A stretch of 54,782 nucleotides of DNA, taken from Candidatus Poribacteria bacterium (GTDB taxonomy: Bacteria > Poribacteria > WGA-4E > WGA-3G). Where the stretch lies: contig JAJECK010000116.1 in NCBI GenBank assembly GCA_022822085.1, positions 1 to 54,782 of the forward strand, written 5' to 3'. The notes beneath the pieces are model-generated. The model had not been told where the DNA came from. It was given only the letters and a program-made list of their open reading frames with translations, and did not search any database. This document shows positions 36,094-43,368 of this stretch, piece by piece (within the stretch, counting starts at the first letter, position 1; the number at the start of each line of letters is the position of its first letter). Both the position numbers and the translations under genes were made by a program.

Positions 36094-37047
36094 ATGGCAA
36101 GTTTTGACACTACCTCTAAGAAACAGGTAGAGACGAACCCTCAAGATTTTGTCCACCTCTGTTTTAAGTTCGGATTAGAAAATATCACTGTGCTGGAGGT
36201 TATTACTCCTGAACAACCAACCGTTGAAATGCATCAGGCAGACACTCTCATCAAAGTCCTTTACGAAGGGACAGAAGCACTTGTGCATTTCGAGTTTCAA
36301 ACCGCTGACAGTTATGATCCGGAGATGTCACTACGGATGGCAGGTTACATCATTAGAGCGATTGAAGTCTACCGTTTGCCAGTGTATTCCAATGTCCTCT
36401 ACTTGGGGCCTGATGCGGGGAGAAACGACCCGGGAAAGTTCACACAAAATCTGGAAAACCACAATATTTCTATTGAATACCAAGTTTTCCGGCTAAGTGA
36501 AATAGATGGACAAACAATACTCGATTTAAAACTCGCAGGGTTAGTCCCTTTCACACCGCTCATGAAGCATCCGTCAGACATAGATGCTGAGCAATGGCTT
36601 CGCCGGTGCGTTCAAATAGCTGATAGTATTGATGTCCCCAACAAGCCTGAATATCTCGGAAGTCTGACTGTTTTAGGGAATTTAATTTACGATTCACAAA
36701 CGATTTTAGATATTATTTCGGAGGAAACCATGCAACACCCACCGATTGTTGAATACGTGGCACCACAAGCACATGAACGAGGAAGGCAAAAAGGCATACA
36801 ACAAGGTAGGCAGCAAGGTATACAGCAAGGTAGACAACAGGGCATACAGCAAGGTGCCCAAGAAACTACACGCGAGATTATCCTTGAGACCCTCGCCTTA
36901 CGAGGACAAACCGAAGACGCGCAAACCTTGAGACCCGCTTTAGAGAAGATTGACGACCTCCAACGCCTTAAACAGCTATTTCAAGTTGCAATGCAAGTGG
37001 AAACCCTGGAAGAGTTCACCCAAGCGTTGAACGAAAACAGCGAATAA
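36094..37047 (+). CDS. Rpn family PD-(D/E)XK nuclease
   Basis: A 317-residue protein of the recombination-promoting nuclease (Rpn/YhgA) family. The PD-(D/E)XK core reads ADTLIKV (D50), then ALVHFEFQT (E67 and Q69), the usual E-x-Q of this family. MAGYIIRAIEVYRLPVYSNVLYLGP is the conserved helix-strand region. Residues about 229-256 repeat GRQQGIQQ, encoded by three 24-bp units. Family members nick or cut DNA and are sometimes mislabelled transposases; no insertion-sequence ends surround it. GAAAGGAAG precedes the ATG. It sits between the two hsdM tail remnants. Confidence 0.82.
   Translation: MASFDTTSKKQVETNPQDFVHLCFKFGLENITVLEVITPEQPTVEMHQADTLIKVLYEGTEALVHFEFQTADSYDPEMSLRMAGYIIRAIEVYRLPVYSNVLYLGPDAGRNDPGKFTQNLENHNISIEYQVFRLSEIDGQTILDLKLAGLVPFTPLMKHPSDIDAEQWLRRCVQIADSIDVPNKPEYLGSLTVLGNLIYDSQTILDIISEETMQHPPIVEYVAPQAHERGRQKGIQQGRQQGIQQGRQQGIQQGAQETTREIILETLALRGQTEDAQTLRPALEKIDDLQRLKQLFQVAMQVETLEEFTQALNENSE
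36783..36860 (+). repeat. 24-bp tandem repeats in the Rpn gene
   Basis: About three imperfect copies of a 24-bp unit encode GRQKGIQQ, GRQQGIQQ and GRQQGIQQ followed by GAQE. Similar Gln/Gly-rich expansions are common in Rpn proteins and may vary between strains. Confidence 0.8.
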
Positions 37048-37111
37048 CCGATACACGTTTTCTTGTCAGAGGTCGCGACTTCTAAATAACAGAATTTGAG
37101 TGGTCATAGCA

Positions 37112-37242
37112 GTAGATGTGGTGACAAGGTAGTACACCGTCTAGTGAATGAAATATTAGCGGACCTAACAGAAGCACGTATTGCTCGCGAAAAAGCGGAT
37201 AACGCATTGGAAGATGTGTTAGCGCAGCTTGGTTTACAGTAA
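37112..37242 (+). pseudogene. Remnant 2 of the hsdM 3' end
   Basis: A second copy of the hsdM tail, more intact than remnant 1. After a 1-nt deletion near 37120 it reads VHRLVNEILADLTEARIAREKADNALEDVLAQLGLQ and stops at TAA 37240-37242. The only differences from hsdM over this part are a few substitutions and the very end (GLQ instead of GLNERH). It follows the Rpn gene and precedes the small membrane protein. Confidence 0.87.
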
Positions 37243-37336
37243 AACGCAATTACTAATTTGGACTTGGAAGTTTATGATTTTTTGTAGACTTTTATTATCA
37301 TATACGTTATAATGTATGATACACACTGTTTTATAG

Positions 37337-37933
37337 GTGCAACTCATTTTGATATCAATTTGGAAAGAACATAAGACAGGTATTACACTCTTTATCGGTG
37401 CAACGCTCACTGTCTTATACGGTTTAATCCAAATTATTTTTACAATAAAAGGCGGGTGGAACGGATACGATTCTGTTCAAGACATAATAGAACAAACATC
37501 TCAATTCGTTCCGGTAGCTGCCGCAGTTGTAACATTTATCGCGGGGGTTATTGATATGTCATTATGGTTTTCTGATAGCGAGAGAAAACGGATGAAGGAA
37601 AAAATAGAACGACAAACACGTGAAGCTGAGGCTATCTATCCTTTAGCGTTTCTGGTAGCAACTGACTTTGTGGAAGAACACGATACTACGCATCTGGCAG
37701 AAATGACAGATTATCAATTGTTGGAAGAAGTAAAAGAATTCGGGGCGGATAAAGCACTTGACATTGCCGCACAACAAGCAGGAAAAGATATCTTAGAATT
37801 CATCACCAGCATTCAGCATAATGTACGGGACAATCAAATAGTATGTAGAGTTTCTGATATGTTAGTTCAGGACGATTTTGCTGCGCAAGTTGTCAAATTA
37901 ATCAGAGCACATCTCTACGCAGACATCCAATAA
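37337..37933 (+). CDS. Two-span membrane protein with soluble helical C-terminus
   Basis: A 198-residue protein with hydrophobic segments at about residues 15-36 and 54-75, then a charged, helical region of about 120 residues. The sequence belongs to no family I recognise. The start is uncertain: GTG 37337 has a ribosome-like AGG too close, while TTG 37349 has AGGTG at 8 nt. A possible promoter (TATAAT 37308-37313) lies directly upstream. By position it is the next cargo gene after the second hsdM tail remnant. A small two-TM effector is possible, but this is only context. Confidence 0.6.
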   Translation: MQLILISIWKEHKTGITLFIGATLTVLYGLIQIIFTIKGGWNGYDSVQDIIEQTSQFVPVAAAVVTFIAGVIDMSLWFSDSERKRMKEKIERQTREAEAIYPLAFLVATDFVEEHDTTHLAEMTDYQLLEEVKEFGADKALDIAAQQAGKDILEFITSIQHNVRDNQIVCRVSDMLVQDDFAAQVVKLIRAHLYADIQ

Positions 37934-37966
37934 TCATGGCATAAACGTGTCTTGTATGAAGATCAA

Positions 37967-38085
37967 TAGAACTTACGCAAATTGAGCAGAAAAAAGGTAT
38001 ATTTTGCTTAAAAAGTCGTTATTTCAGTGTTTTAATTCTTAAATCCCTTTATCAGTAGGATTTTAAGATAAATACGTAAGTCCTG
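37967..38085 (+). mobile_element. Family A miniature element, decayed copy
   Basis: The ends TAGAACTTACGCA and TACGTAAGTCCTG and the middle (GCTTAAAAAGTCGTTATTTCAGTG) match family A, but the G-rich and C-rich arms are worn to AT-rich sequence and no target duplication remains. An old insertion. The rest of the gap up to 38274 contains nothing recognisable beyond a CCTTTTTAAGG-like palindrome near 38155. Confidence 0.6.
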
Positions 38086-38274
38086 GTTAGATGCTTGTGA
38101 TGCTAAATTAAAGTGATTATGATAAACTTTCCCTTAATACATCAAATTGAGGAACCTTAAAAAGGTTTACCATCACCAATGATGAATAGAAGTTTTTTAA
38201 TCGAGTCCATTTACTATTTGACTTAGCGTCTAATCATTGCGTTTAGAAACATAGGTAATTTAACGGCCCATATT

Positions 38275-38310
38275 TAATAGGAGAGTGAAATGTAATAGGA
38301 GAGTGAAATG
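38275..38310 (+). repeat. Doubled ribosome site and start codon (18-bp tandem repeat)
   Basis: TAATAGGAGAGTGAAATG occurs at 38275-38292 and exactly again at 38293-38310. Each unit holds an AGGAGAG ribosome site and an ATG. The first ATG is followed at once by TAA, giving a minimal start-stop; the second starts the 93-residue gene. The first site could stall or preload ribosomes, or simply be a slippage scar. Confidence 0.85.
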
Positions 38311-38589
38311 AAAGCTAAATTTACTTTTACGCCTCAAAGCGATTTTATAAACTTTGTTGATAGTTTTGGTTATGATGATGTCAAACTCGATGAACTTAAA
38401 TCTAAACTCAAATCACTTGAAGTATATACTAATTCATATTCAAGCCTACTTCAGATTAACGACGACCTTACCACAGTTCATAAAGTACGCGGTGAAGAGT
38501 ATAAGAAAATTGAGTTAGAAATTACGAAAATTTTATGCAGTAAAAATCCCAAGCTTTATTTTGAAAAATGGCTAGAATTTAATGGCTGA
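38308..38589 (+). CDS. Small protein of unknown function, coupled to hsdS
   Basis: A 93-residue, charged, mostly helical protein (KLDELKSKLKSLEVY, KVRGEEYKKIELEITKIL) with no motif I recognise. It has a strong AGGAGAG site, and its stop overlaps the hsdS start by 8 nt, so the two are translationally coupled. Possible roles include a restriction accessory or antitoxin-like factor; nothing in the sequence decides. Confidence 0.6.
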   Translation: MKAKFTFTPQSDFINFVDSFGYDDVKLDELKSKLKSLEVYTNSYSSLLQINDDLTTVHKVRGEEYKKIELEITKILCSKNPKLYFEKWLEFNG

Positions 38590-39901
38590 TATTTCTCAAA
38601 ACCCCTCAGATATCAATAAACAGACAGAGGTTATCGAGATACTTGAGAGTTGGAAGACTATACGATTTGGAGAAGCAGTAACATTTACAAAGAAGCCGAG
38701 GGATTTACGATATTCAGAATATAATAAAATTCCGTTTGTGCCGATGGAATTGATTCCAATTGCCAAATTATCTTCTGAAGAATTCATTCTCAAAACGAAC
38801 GATGAACTAAAAAGCGGCACCTATTTTGAACCTGGGGACATTCTACTACCTAAAATCACACCATCCTTTGAAAATGGGAAACAGTGCATCATTAAGGAGT
38901 TGCCTACGCCATTTGGTATTGCAACAACCGAGGTCATTCCAATTCGAGAAGTGGAAGGCATCAGCGATATATCCTATCTTTTTTATTTCCTATTGCTCTC
39001 TAATGTTCGCACTTCGCTTGCTGGAAAGATGCAAGGGACAACTGGTCGACAGCGATTAAGTAAAAACGCGCTTGTCAACTTGCAGATTCCCCTACCCCCA
39101 CTCCCCGAACAACGCGCCATCGCCTACACCTTACAAACAATCCAAGAAGCAAAGTTCACCCGCCAACGCGAAATCGCATTAGAACGAGAACGCAAAGCAG
39201 GGTTGATGGATTATCTCTTTTCACACGGCACGAAAGGCGAACCCCGCAAGCAAACCGAAATTGGCGAGATTCCTGAGAGTTGGGAGACAAAACGTTTGGG
39301 GGAAGTGGTTACATTTACAAAGAAACCGAGAGACTTACGATATTCAGAATATAATGAAATTCCGTTTGTACCGATGGAATTAATTCCGATTGCCAAACTA
39401 TTCTCTCAAGAATTCATGCTAAAAACGAATGACCAACTAAAAAGCGGTACCTATTTTGAGACTGGAGATATCTTGCTACCTAAAATTACACCCTCTTTTG
39501 AGAATGGAAAACAGTGTATCATAACGGAAATGCCAACGCCATTTGGTATTGCAACAACTGAGGTAATTCCAATTCGGGAAATAGAAGGCGTTACCGATAT
39601 ATCCTATCTTTTCTATTATCTATTACTTCCTAATGTTCGTACTTCACTTGCGAGTAAAATGGACGGTTCAACAGGTCGACAGCGTTTAAGAAAAGAAGCA
39701 CTTGTTAACTTGGAAATTCCGTTACCCTCCCTTCCCGAACAACGCGCCATTGCCAATGTATTTCGAGCAATTGATGAAAAAACAGCAGCCCTTGAAAAAG
39801 AAGTTGAACATTTAGATGAACTATTTCACGCCATGCTTGAAGAACTCATGACAGGGCAGCGGTCTGCTGTACCGCTAATTGATACTGAGATGAACGTGTG
39901 A
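38582..39901 (+). CDS. hsdS: Type I restriction specificity subunit HsdS with two near-identical TRDs
   Basis: A 439-residue HsdS. Two target-recognition domains (about 22-175 and 228-385) are separated and followed by the helical spacers (LPEQRAIAYTLQTIQEAKFTRQREIALERERKAGLMDYLFSHGT and LPEQRAIANVFRAIDEKTAALEKEVEHLDELFHAMLEELMTGQ). The TRDs are almost the same protein: both read TFTKKPRDLRYSEYN.IPFVPMELIPIAKL, LLPKITPSFENGKQCII and PTPFGIATTEVIPIRE. Usually the two differ and read two unrelated half-sites. Here the pair predicts a symmetric, palindromic target. DNA identity between halves is also high, with many silent changes. Confidence 0.92.
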   Translation: MADISQNPSDINKQTEVIEILESWKTIRFGEAVTFTKKPRDLRYSEYNKIPFVPMELIPIAKLSSEEFILKTNDELKSGTYFEPGDILLPKITPSFENGKQCIIKELPTPFGIATTEVIPIREVEGISDISYLFYFLLLSNVRTSLAGKMQGTTGRQRLSKNALVNLQIPLPPLPEQRAIAYTLQTIQEAKFTRQREIALERERKAGLMDYLFSHGTKGEPRKQTEIGEIPESWETKRLGEVVTFTKKPRDLRYSEYNEIPFVPMELIPIAKLFSQEFMLKTNDQLKSGTYFETGDILLPKITPSFENGKQCIITEMPTPFGIATTEVIPIREIEGVTDISYLFYYLLLPNVRTSLASKMDGSTGRQRLRKEALVNLEIPLPSLPEQRAIANVFRAIDEKTAALEKEVEHLDELFHAMLEELMTGQRSAVPLIDTEMNV

Positions 39902-39938
39902 TCAATTCTTAATTTTTGTTTGAGTGACAATTAACAAC

Positions 39939-39968
39939 TTGACAACTTTTTTACCAATATGTTATACT
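39939..39968 (+). promoter_or_regulatory. Promoter upstream of the hicA remnant/hicB
   Basis: TTGACA (39939-39944), an 18-bp spacer and TATACT (39963-39968) with TG one base before the -10. The -35 is perfect. Transcription would begin around 39975, at the very start of the surviving hicA fragment. That is strange if the fragment is only a relic. Confidence 0.65.
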
Positions 39969-39978
39969 ATATATATCC

Positions 39979-40047
39979 AGTTTGGGCAAAGATGTCCCGA
40001 AAGGCACACTCAAAAGCGTTCTGAAACAAGCAGATATTGAGCAATGA
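39979..40047 (+). pseudogene. 3' remnant of a hicA toxin gene
   Basis: The frame reads SLGKDVPKGTLKSVLKQADIEQ and stops at TGA 40045-40047. This matches the C-terminus of HicA mRNA interferases (typically GKDLPKGTLRSILRQAGI). The catalytic histidine region is gone. The stop overlaps an ATG (ATGA) at the hicB reading frame, the usual hicA-hicB junction. The antitoxin is thus orphaned. Confidence 0.7.
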
Positions 40048-40058
40048 GGGATAAACGA

Positions 40059-40601
40059 ATGGATTATGTTGTAATTTATGAGAAAGGCGATAGCAGTTAT
40101 GGTGCTTATGTTCCGGATCTCCCTGGATGCATAGCTGTAGGTGAGACACTGGAAGAAGTCCAAACGTTAATTGATGAAGCTATCGAATTTCATATTGAAG
40201 GATTACAAGAAGACGGTGACGATGTTCCGCAACCGTCTTTAAACCTCTCTATTCAATATGATATTCCATACCTTGGCGTCCACAAAGTCGTCGAAAACTA
40301 TGTCCATAACGACGATCTTGCTCTCTTTTCATGTAAAGATTCTGCAGGTCATCTTTACCTTGTTACCGTTAGTGAAAACGATCAACATAAAACATGGCTG
40401 CGTGTTGGAATTTCTAAAGAACGTTTTAATCTTTTCCGTTCTGGTGGAATAGACATTCGTCTTGCGTTCACCGAAGCTGAAAATGGTGTCCTATTCCAAA
40501 TAAGAATTCCACACGACGATCATACAAAACCATCTTTGGAAGTCATTAAGTCCAATCAAATTAAAAACACAATACCGAATAATGTCTTTGAGGTGAGATG
40601 A
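40059..40601 (+). CDS. HicB-type antitoxin with an extra C-terminal domain
   Basis: About 180 residues. The N-terminus (MDYVVIYEKGDSSYGAYVPDLPGCIAVGETLEEVQTLIDEAIEFHIEGL) is a HicB partial RNase-H fold, which normally neutralises HicA. The usual C-terminal DNA-binding domain is replaced by a different segment (about 70-180) with LALFSCKDSAGHLYLVTVSE and WLRVGISKERFNLFRSGGIDIRLAF, resembling DUF6575-like domains. ATG 40059 has GAGGG at 8 nt; ATG 40044 would add five residues. With hicA truncated, it may serve another partner or be idle. Confidence 0.75.
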   Translation: MDYVVIYEKGDSSYGAYVPDLPGCIAVGETLEEVQTLIDEAIEFHIEGLQEDGDDVPQPSLNLSIQYDIPYLGVHKVVENYVHNDDLALFSCKDSAGHLYLVTVSENDQHKTWLRVGISKERFNLFRSGGIDIRLAFTEAENGVLFQIRIPHDDHTKPSLEVIKSNQIKNTIPNNVFEVR

Positions 40602-40622
40602 ACCGAATTCGCAACTAAAGGC

Positions 40623-40751
40623 AAAAAAGTTACCGCTTCATAATTTTTTTTCTAATTGTCAAAAACACCTATAAACATAATCAGGGACTGGGTTTATCAC
40701 AAAATAAAAAAGTTACCAAAATACGAAAAAAGTTACCATTTGGTAACTTTT
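40623..40751 (+). promoter_or_regulatory. Iteron-like AAAAAAGTTACC cluster with a perfect hairpin
   Basis: AAAAAAGTTACC occurs at 40623-40634, 40706-40717 and 40726-40737. The last copy pairs with GGTAACTTTT (40742-40751) across an ATTT loop to make a perfect 10-bp stem. The direct-plus-inverted layout is that of an operator or of a transcription terminator active in both directions. It lies after hicB. Confidence 0.6.
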
Positions 40752-40970
40752 GAAAATCTTAGGTTGATTTGAACAAACGCAAAACTAAAAGCCGCGTCAG
40801 CCGTGAAATCTGCGATTCAGATAACCCAAAGTGAGAAACCTCAATTTTCCCTTGGCAACCCAATATATATGTTAAAATTAATATCACACAGTAAACGGAA
40901 GACATGATGCAAATTCCGTAATCGTAGGAACGGAATATGAATAGAACTAGTGGATAGTCCAAGTTAAACT

Positions 40971-41102
40971 TGAGCGTATCTCATAAATCACTTGTAGGGG
41001 CGGGGTCTCCCCGCCCGTTTAGAAGAATCCTTTCTATATAGGGACGAGGTAACCTCGCCCGGACGATGAAGGTGTCCTATTATGATTTATGAGATATACT
41101 GT
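40971..41102 (+). mobile_element. Family B miniature element, copy 3
   Basis: A 132-bp copy with ends TGAGCGTATCTCATAAATCA and TGATTTATGAGATATACTGT, nearly identical to the copy at 7555-7686. It lies in the gap between hicB and the FRG-TPR remnant. Together with the hairpin cluster it accounts for most of the 586-bp gene-free stretch. Confidence 0.75.
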
Positions 41103-41187
41103 AGTTGTTTTCGTGTTTTATATCATCTGCCCATTATAGTTTCTTATTATGCTATGCTTAGGTTTAAGGAAACTCGCTGCAGGGATC

Positions 41188-41853
41188 CTATTCGCTTCCA
41201 ATCCTTCTTGGTCGCTCTTTTTCATGCAAAGTGAAAAATGTCCATTTTTTATCTCGTTCCTCCTCTGAAGGTGAACCTGATACGGGATTAAGTATGGGTA
41301 TATAGAACCGATCAGTAGCGATTTCTAATTCATTTTTAATATGGATCATGACTTGGCTATCACGCTCAGCATCCAAGAAATCATCTTTAACTTTAACCCG
41401 GAGTTTAACAATGCCTTCGGAATTACTTTCATCATATTCCAGATAGTCATAGGAGTCCAGAATACGATTGAGTGCACTTATAGGATCCTGAATTACCATC
41501 CCTGACCAGGCTCCCTTTGGATCACGGTAAGTGTCGGGATCAAGGGCCATGTCAGGATATATTTCCCATGCTCTTAAACGATCTTCCCTAGCTTTACTAT
41601 ATTCCCCTTTATTCCAGTATAGAGTACTACGATTAGCATAAGCAGGATAGAAGTTAGCATTATACCCTATTGCCTCACCATATCGTTCAATCGCTTTATC
41701 CCATAACTCATGCTTTTCTTCTGGATTCTCCATACTCTCCGCTTTGTTCTGGTAGGTGAAAGCTATGTAAAATTCTCTATAAGAAGATTTGTGTAAATCT
41801 TTAGTTCTGATATATCCGTGGATATCGTTATAAATCTTTTCTGTAGTAATACC
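41188..41853 (-). pseudogene. TPR half of a frameshifted FRG-TPR gene
   Basis: From 41853 this frame reads GITTEKIYNDIHGYIRTKDLHKSSYREFYIAFTYQNKAES, then MENPEEKHELWDKAIERYGEAIGYNANFYPAYANRSTLYWNKGEYSKARED, a TPR helix pair, and a C-terminal region ending at 41188. FRG proteins commonly continue past the FRG domain with exactly such a YNDIHGYI linker and TPR, so this is the second half of the FRG gene upstream. An extra base in the triple A (41855-41857) breaks the frame. An internal ATG at 41733 could give a 181-residue product, but no strong ribosome site is evident. Confidence 0.75.
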
Positions 41854-42430
41854 GTTTGTATTTCTGAAGATACTTTAGTATGTGCTGTTTAAGGTTTGCC
41901 GGAATACAGACAACCTTGTAATTGGCTTCTTTTGAATCAATATAGCCTCGTTTTGGGCGAACAAACACACTCTTTTGAGCTAAAATACGATGTTCTATCC
42001 CTGATGGTTGTTCTATAGGAACTAAATTTCTTTTCTGGACAATAACCCTTCCATTCTCATTTGGTTGACCATCACAAGCAAAGAATAACGCAATATTAAA
42101 ATCGGTTGTAAAATCAATAAGATTCGTTTGACTCTCGTAGTGTTGTAATTGTGTAAAAATAGCTAAGTCAGACACTTGATCACCAGAAGTCATGAATGCT
42201 TTAACTTGACCTGGAATTTCACTCTCTATATTCTCAATGTTAAAATCAGATAATTCACCCTCAAGACCCGCATCCTTAATAATACGCTCACATTCACGAT
42301 AAAGTGTTGATGATATTTTACTATGGTGTTTTGGTTCTCCACGGAAGAGAAAGTTACCCTCAATAGAAAGGTCGGCAATTTTTTGAATTATTTCAAAAAT
42401 CTCACTTGGAAAAGTGTCTTGCTGAGGCAT
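41828..42430 (-). CDS. FRG domain protein, truncated by a frameshift
   Basis: A 200-residue FRG domain: NFLFRGEPKHHSKISSTLYRE near the start, then TQLQHYESQTNLIDFTTDFNIALFFACDG, HRILAQKSVFVRPKRGYI and YKVVCIPANLKQHILKYLQKY. FRG domains occur in prophage and defence contexts, but their activity is not well established. After KYLQKY the frame runs into KRYYYRKDL and stops; removing one A restores the usual YNGITTEKIYNDIHGYI continuation. It is transcribed on the minus strand behind an unknown gene, divergent from hsdR. Confidence 0.8.
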   Translation of the reverse strand: MPQQDTFPSEIFEIIQKIADLSIEGNFLFRGEPKHHSKISSTLYRECERIIKDAGLEGELSDFNIENIESEIPGQVKAFMTSGDQVSDLAIFTQLQHYESQTNLIDFTTDFNIALFFACDGQPNENGRVIVQKRNLVPIEQPSGIEHRILAQKSVFVRPKRGYIDSKEANYKVVCIPANLKQHILKYLQKYKRYYYRKDL

Positions 42431-42457
42431 TCCTTGTTTTACTCCCTTTTCATGAAA

Positions 42458-43015
42458 TTATAACCTTGCCAATTCTGAAGCCATTATGGAACACCATTCC
42501 TTAAATCCGGCAGCAGACAATCCAATTTTTGTGTCATATTTTTCACCTAAATCTGGTATTGCCAACATTGTTACGTACATACCCAAATTTTCTATATAAA
42601 AACGAAAAGTCTCATGAGGCATTTCAGGTAATTTATCCCAAAATGTATCCTCAAATAGACGTTTGATAGGAGATGGATATTTTGATGAATGTTCTGAATA
42701 CATACCAATCAATGACACTATTCTTTTATTAGGATCATCCATTTTATAATACGCTATCTCAAGATCACTATTAGCATCTTGCCAGTCTGATCGAAACGCA
42801 AATGCAGTGCAATTTGGAATCGGATATCTAAATACCCCTATCTTCTCAATTGGTATGTCTTTCCCAACAGAATCTGGATACCCATTATGCTCCTTCTCAA
42901 TTACCGGAGACGTAAACAGAGATAGCAGACGATCAGGCACTTCATCATGAAGATCATTCGGCATTGCTTCATCTGATACTAACAATATCGTTTTTAACAC
43001 CTTTTTATTATCCAT
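42458..43015 (-). CDS. Protein of unknown function upstream of the FRG gene
   Basis: A 185-residue, soluble, mixed alpha/beta protein with no motif I recognise. Notable stretches are FRYPIPNCTAFAFRSDWQDA and FRFYIENLGMYVTMLAIPDLGEKYD. AGGAG lies about 10 nt before the ATG, and a good minus-strand promoter is at 43189-43217. The FRG gene follows after 27 nt, so the two probably form one transcript. Confidence 0.65.
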   Translation of the reverse strand: MDNKKVLKTILLVSDEAMPNDLHDEVPDRLLSLFTSPVIEKEHNGYPDSVGKDIPIEKIGVFRYPIPNCTAFAFRSDWQDANSDLEIAYYKMDDPNKRIVSLIGMYSEHSSKYPSPIKRLFEDTFWDKLPEMPHETFRFYIENLGMYVTMLAIPDLGEKYDTKIGLSAAGFKEWCSIMASELARL

Positions 43016-43188
43016 AGGTTACACTCCTCATAATATCTTTTACAAGATAAGTTCTTTGTTACGTTCTCTGTAGTAGTTATTAGATATTTTTATACTGTCT
43101 GCAGACTTTCCTACTAAGTACTCAATAGTATAATTATACCAAATGCCAGGACAATCAAACCAACGCTTCAGGTGAAAAGTGTGAATAT

Positions 43189-43217
43189 ATTATAGCACAA
43201 ACACATATATGTTTCAA
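43189..43217 (-). promoter_or_regulatory. Promoter of the FRG operon (minus strand)
   Basis: On the minus strand, TTGAAA (43217-43212), a 17-bp spacer and TATAAT (43194-43189), with TGC as extended -10. A leader of about 165 nt would precede the 185-residue gene. A weaker TGGTATAAT lies closer, at 43133-43138. Confidence 0.65.
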
Positions 43218-43251
43218 CATGGTAGCAGAAAGGGGATCCTGCCATTTTGAA

Positions 43252-43280
43252 TGAATAGAATTCGGCATTTATGTTATAAT
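43252..43280 (+). promoter_or_regulatory. Probable hsdR promoter with extended -10
   Basis: TATAAT at 43275-43280 is preceded by TGT (extended -10); the -35 region at 17 bp is weak (TGAATA). It is divergent from the FRG operon promoter and 89 nt before the hsdR start. hsdR therefore seems to be transcribed separately from hsdM and hsdS. Confidence 0.5.
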
Positions 43281-43368
43281 ACAGTTCGTAACTCAACATC
43301 ATGTGCGCGTATGGCACTTGTGGGTATTTGTTTCTATTGGTTATATTGAATGAGATTAGGAAACGATT

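Noticed and set aside
36094-37047. Calling the Rpn gene a transposase of an insertion sequence
   Set aside because: The family is often labelled so, but there are no terminal inverted repeats or target duplications around it; the PD-(D/E)XK residues support a nuclease.
40759-40962. Minus-strand frame of 67 codons before the family B element
   Set aside because: Low-complexity, no ribosome site, next to repeats; not supported.
41188-41733. A stand-alone TPR gene starting at 41733
   Set aside because: The frame is open and homologous upstream into the FRG gene, so it is better seen as the broken second half.
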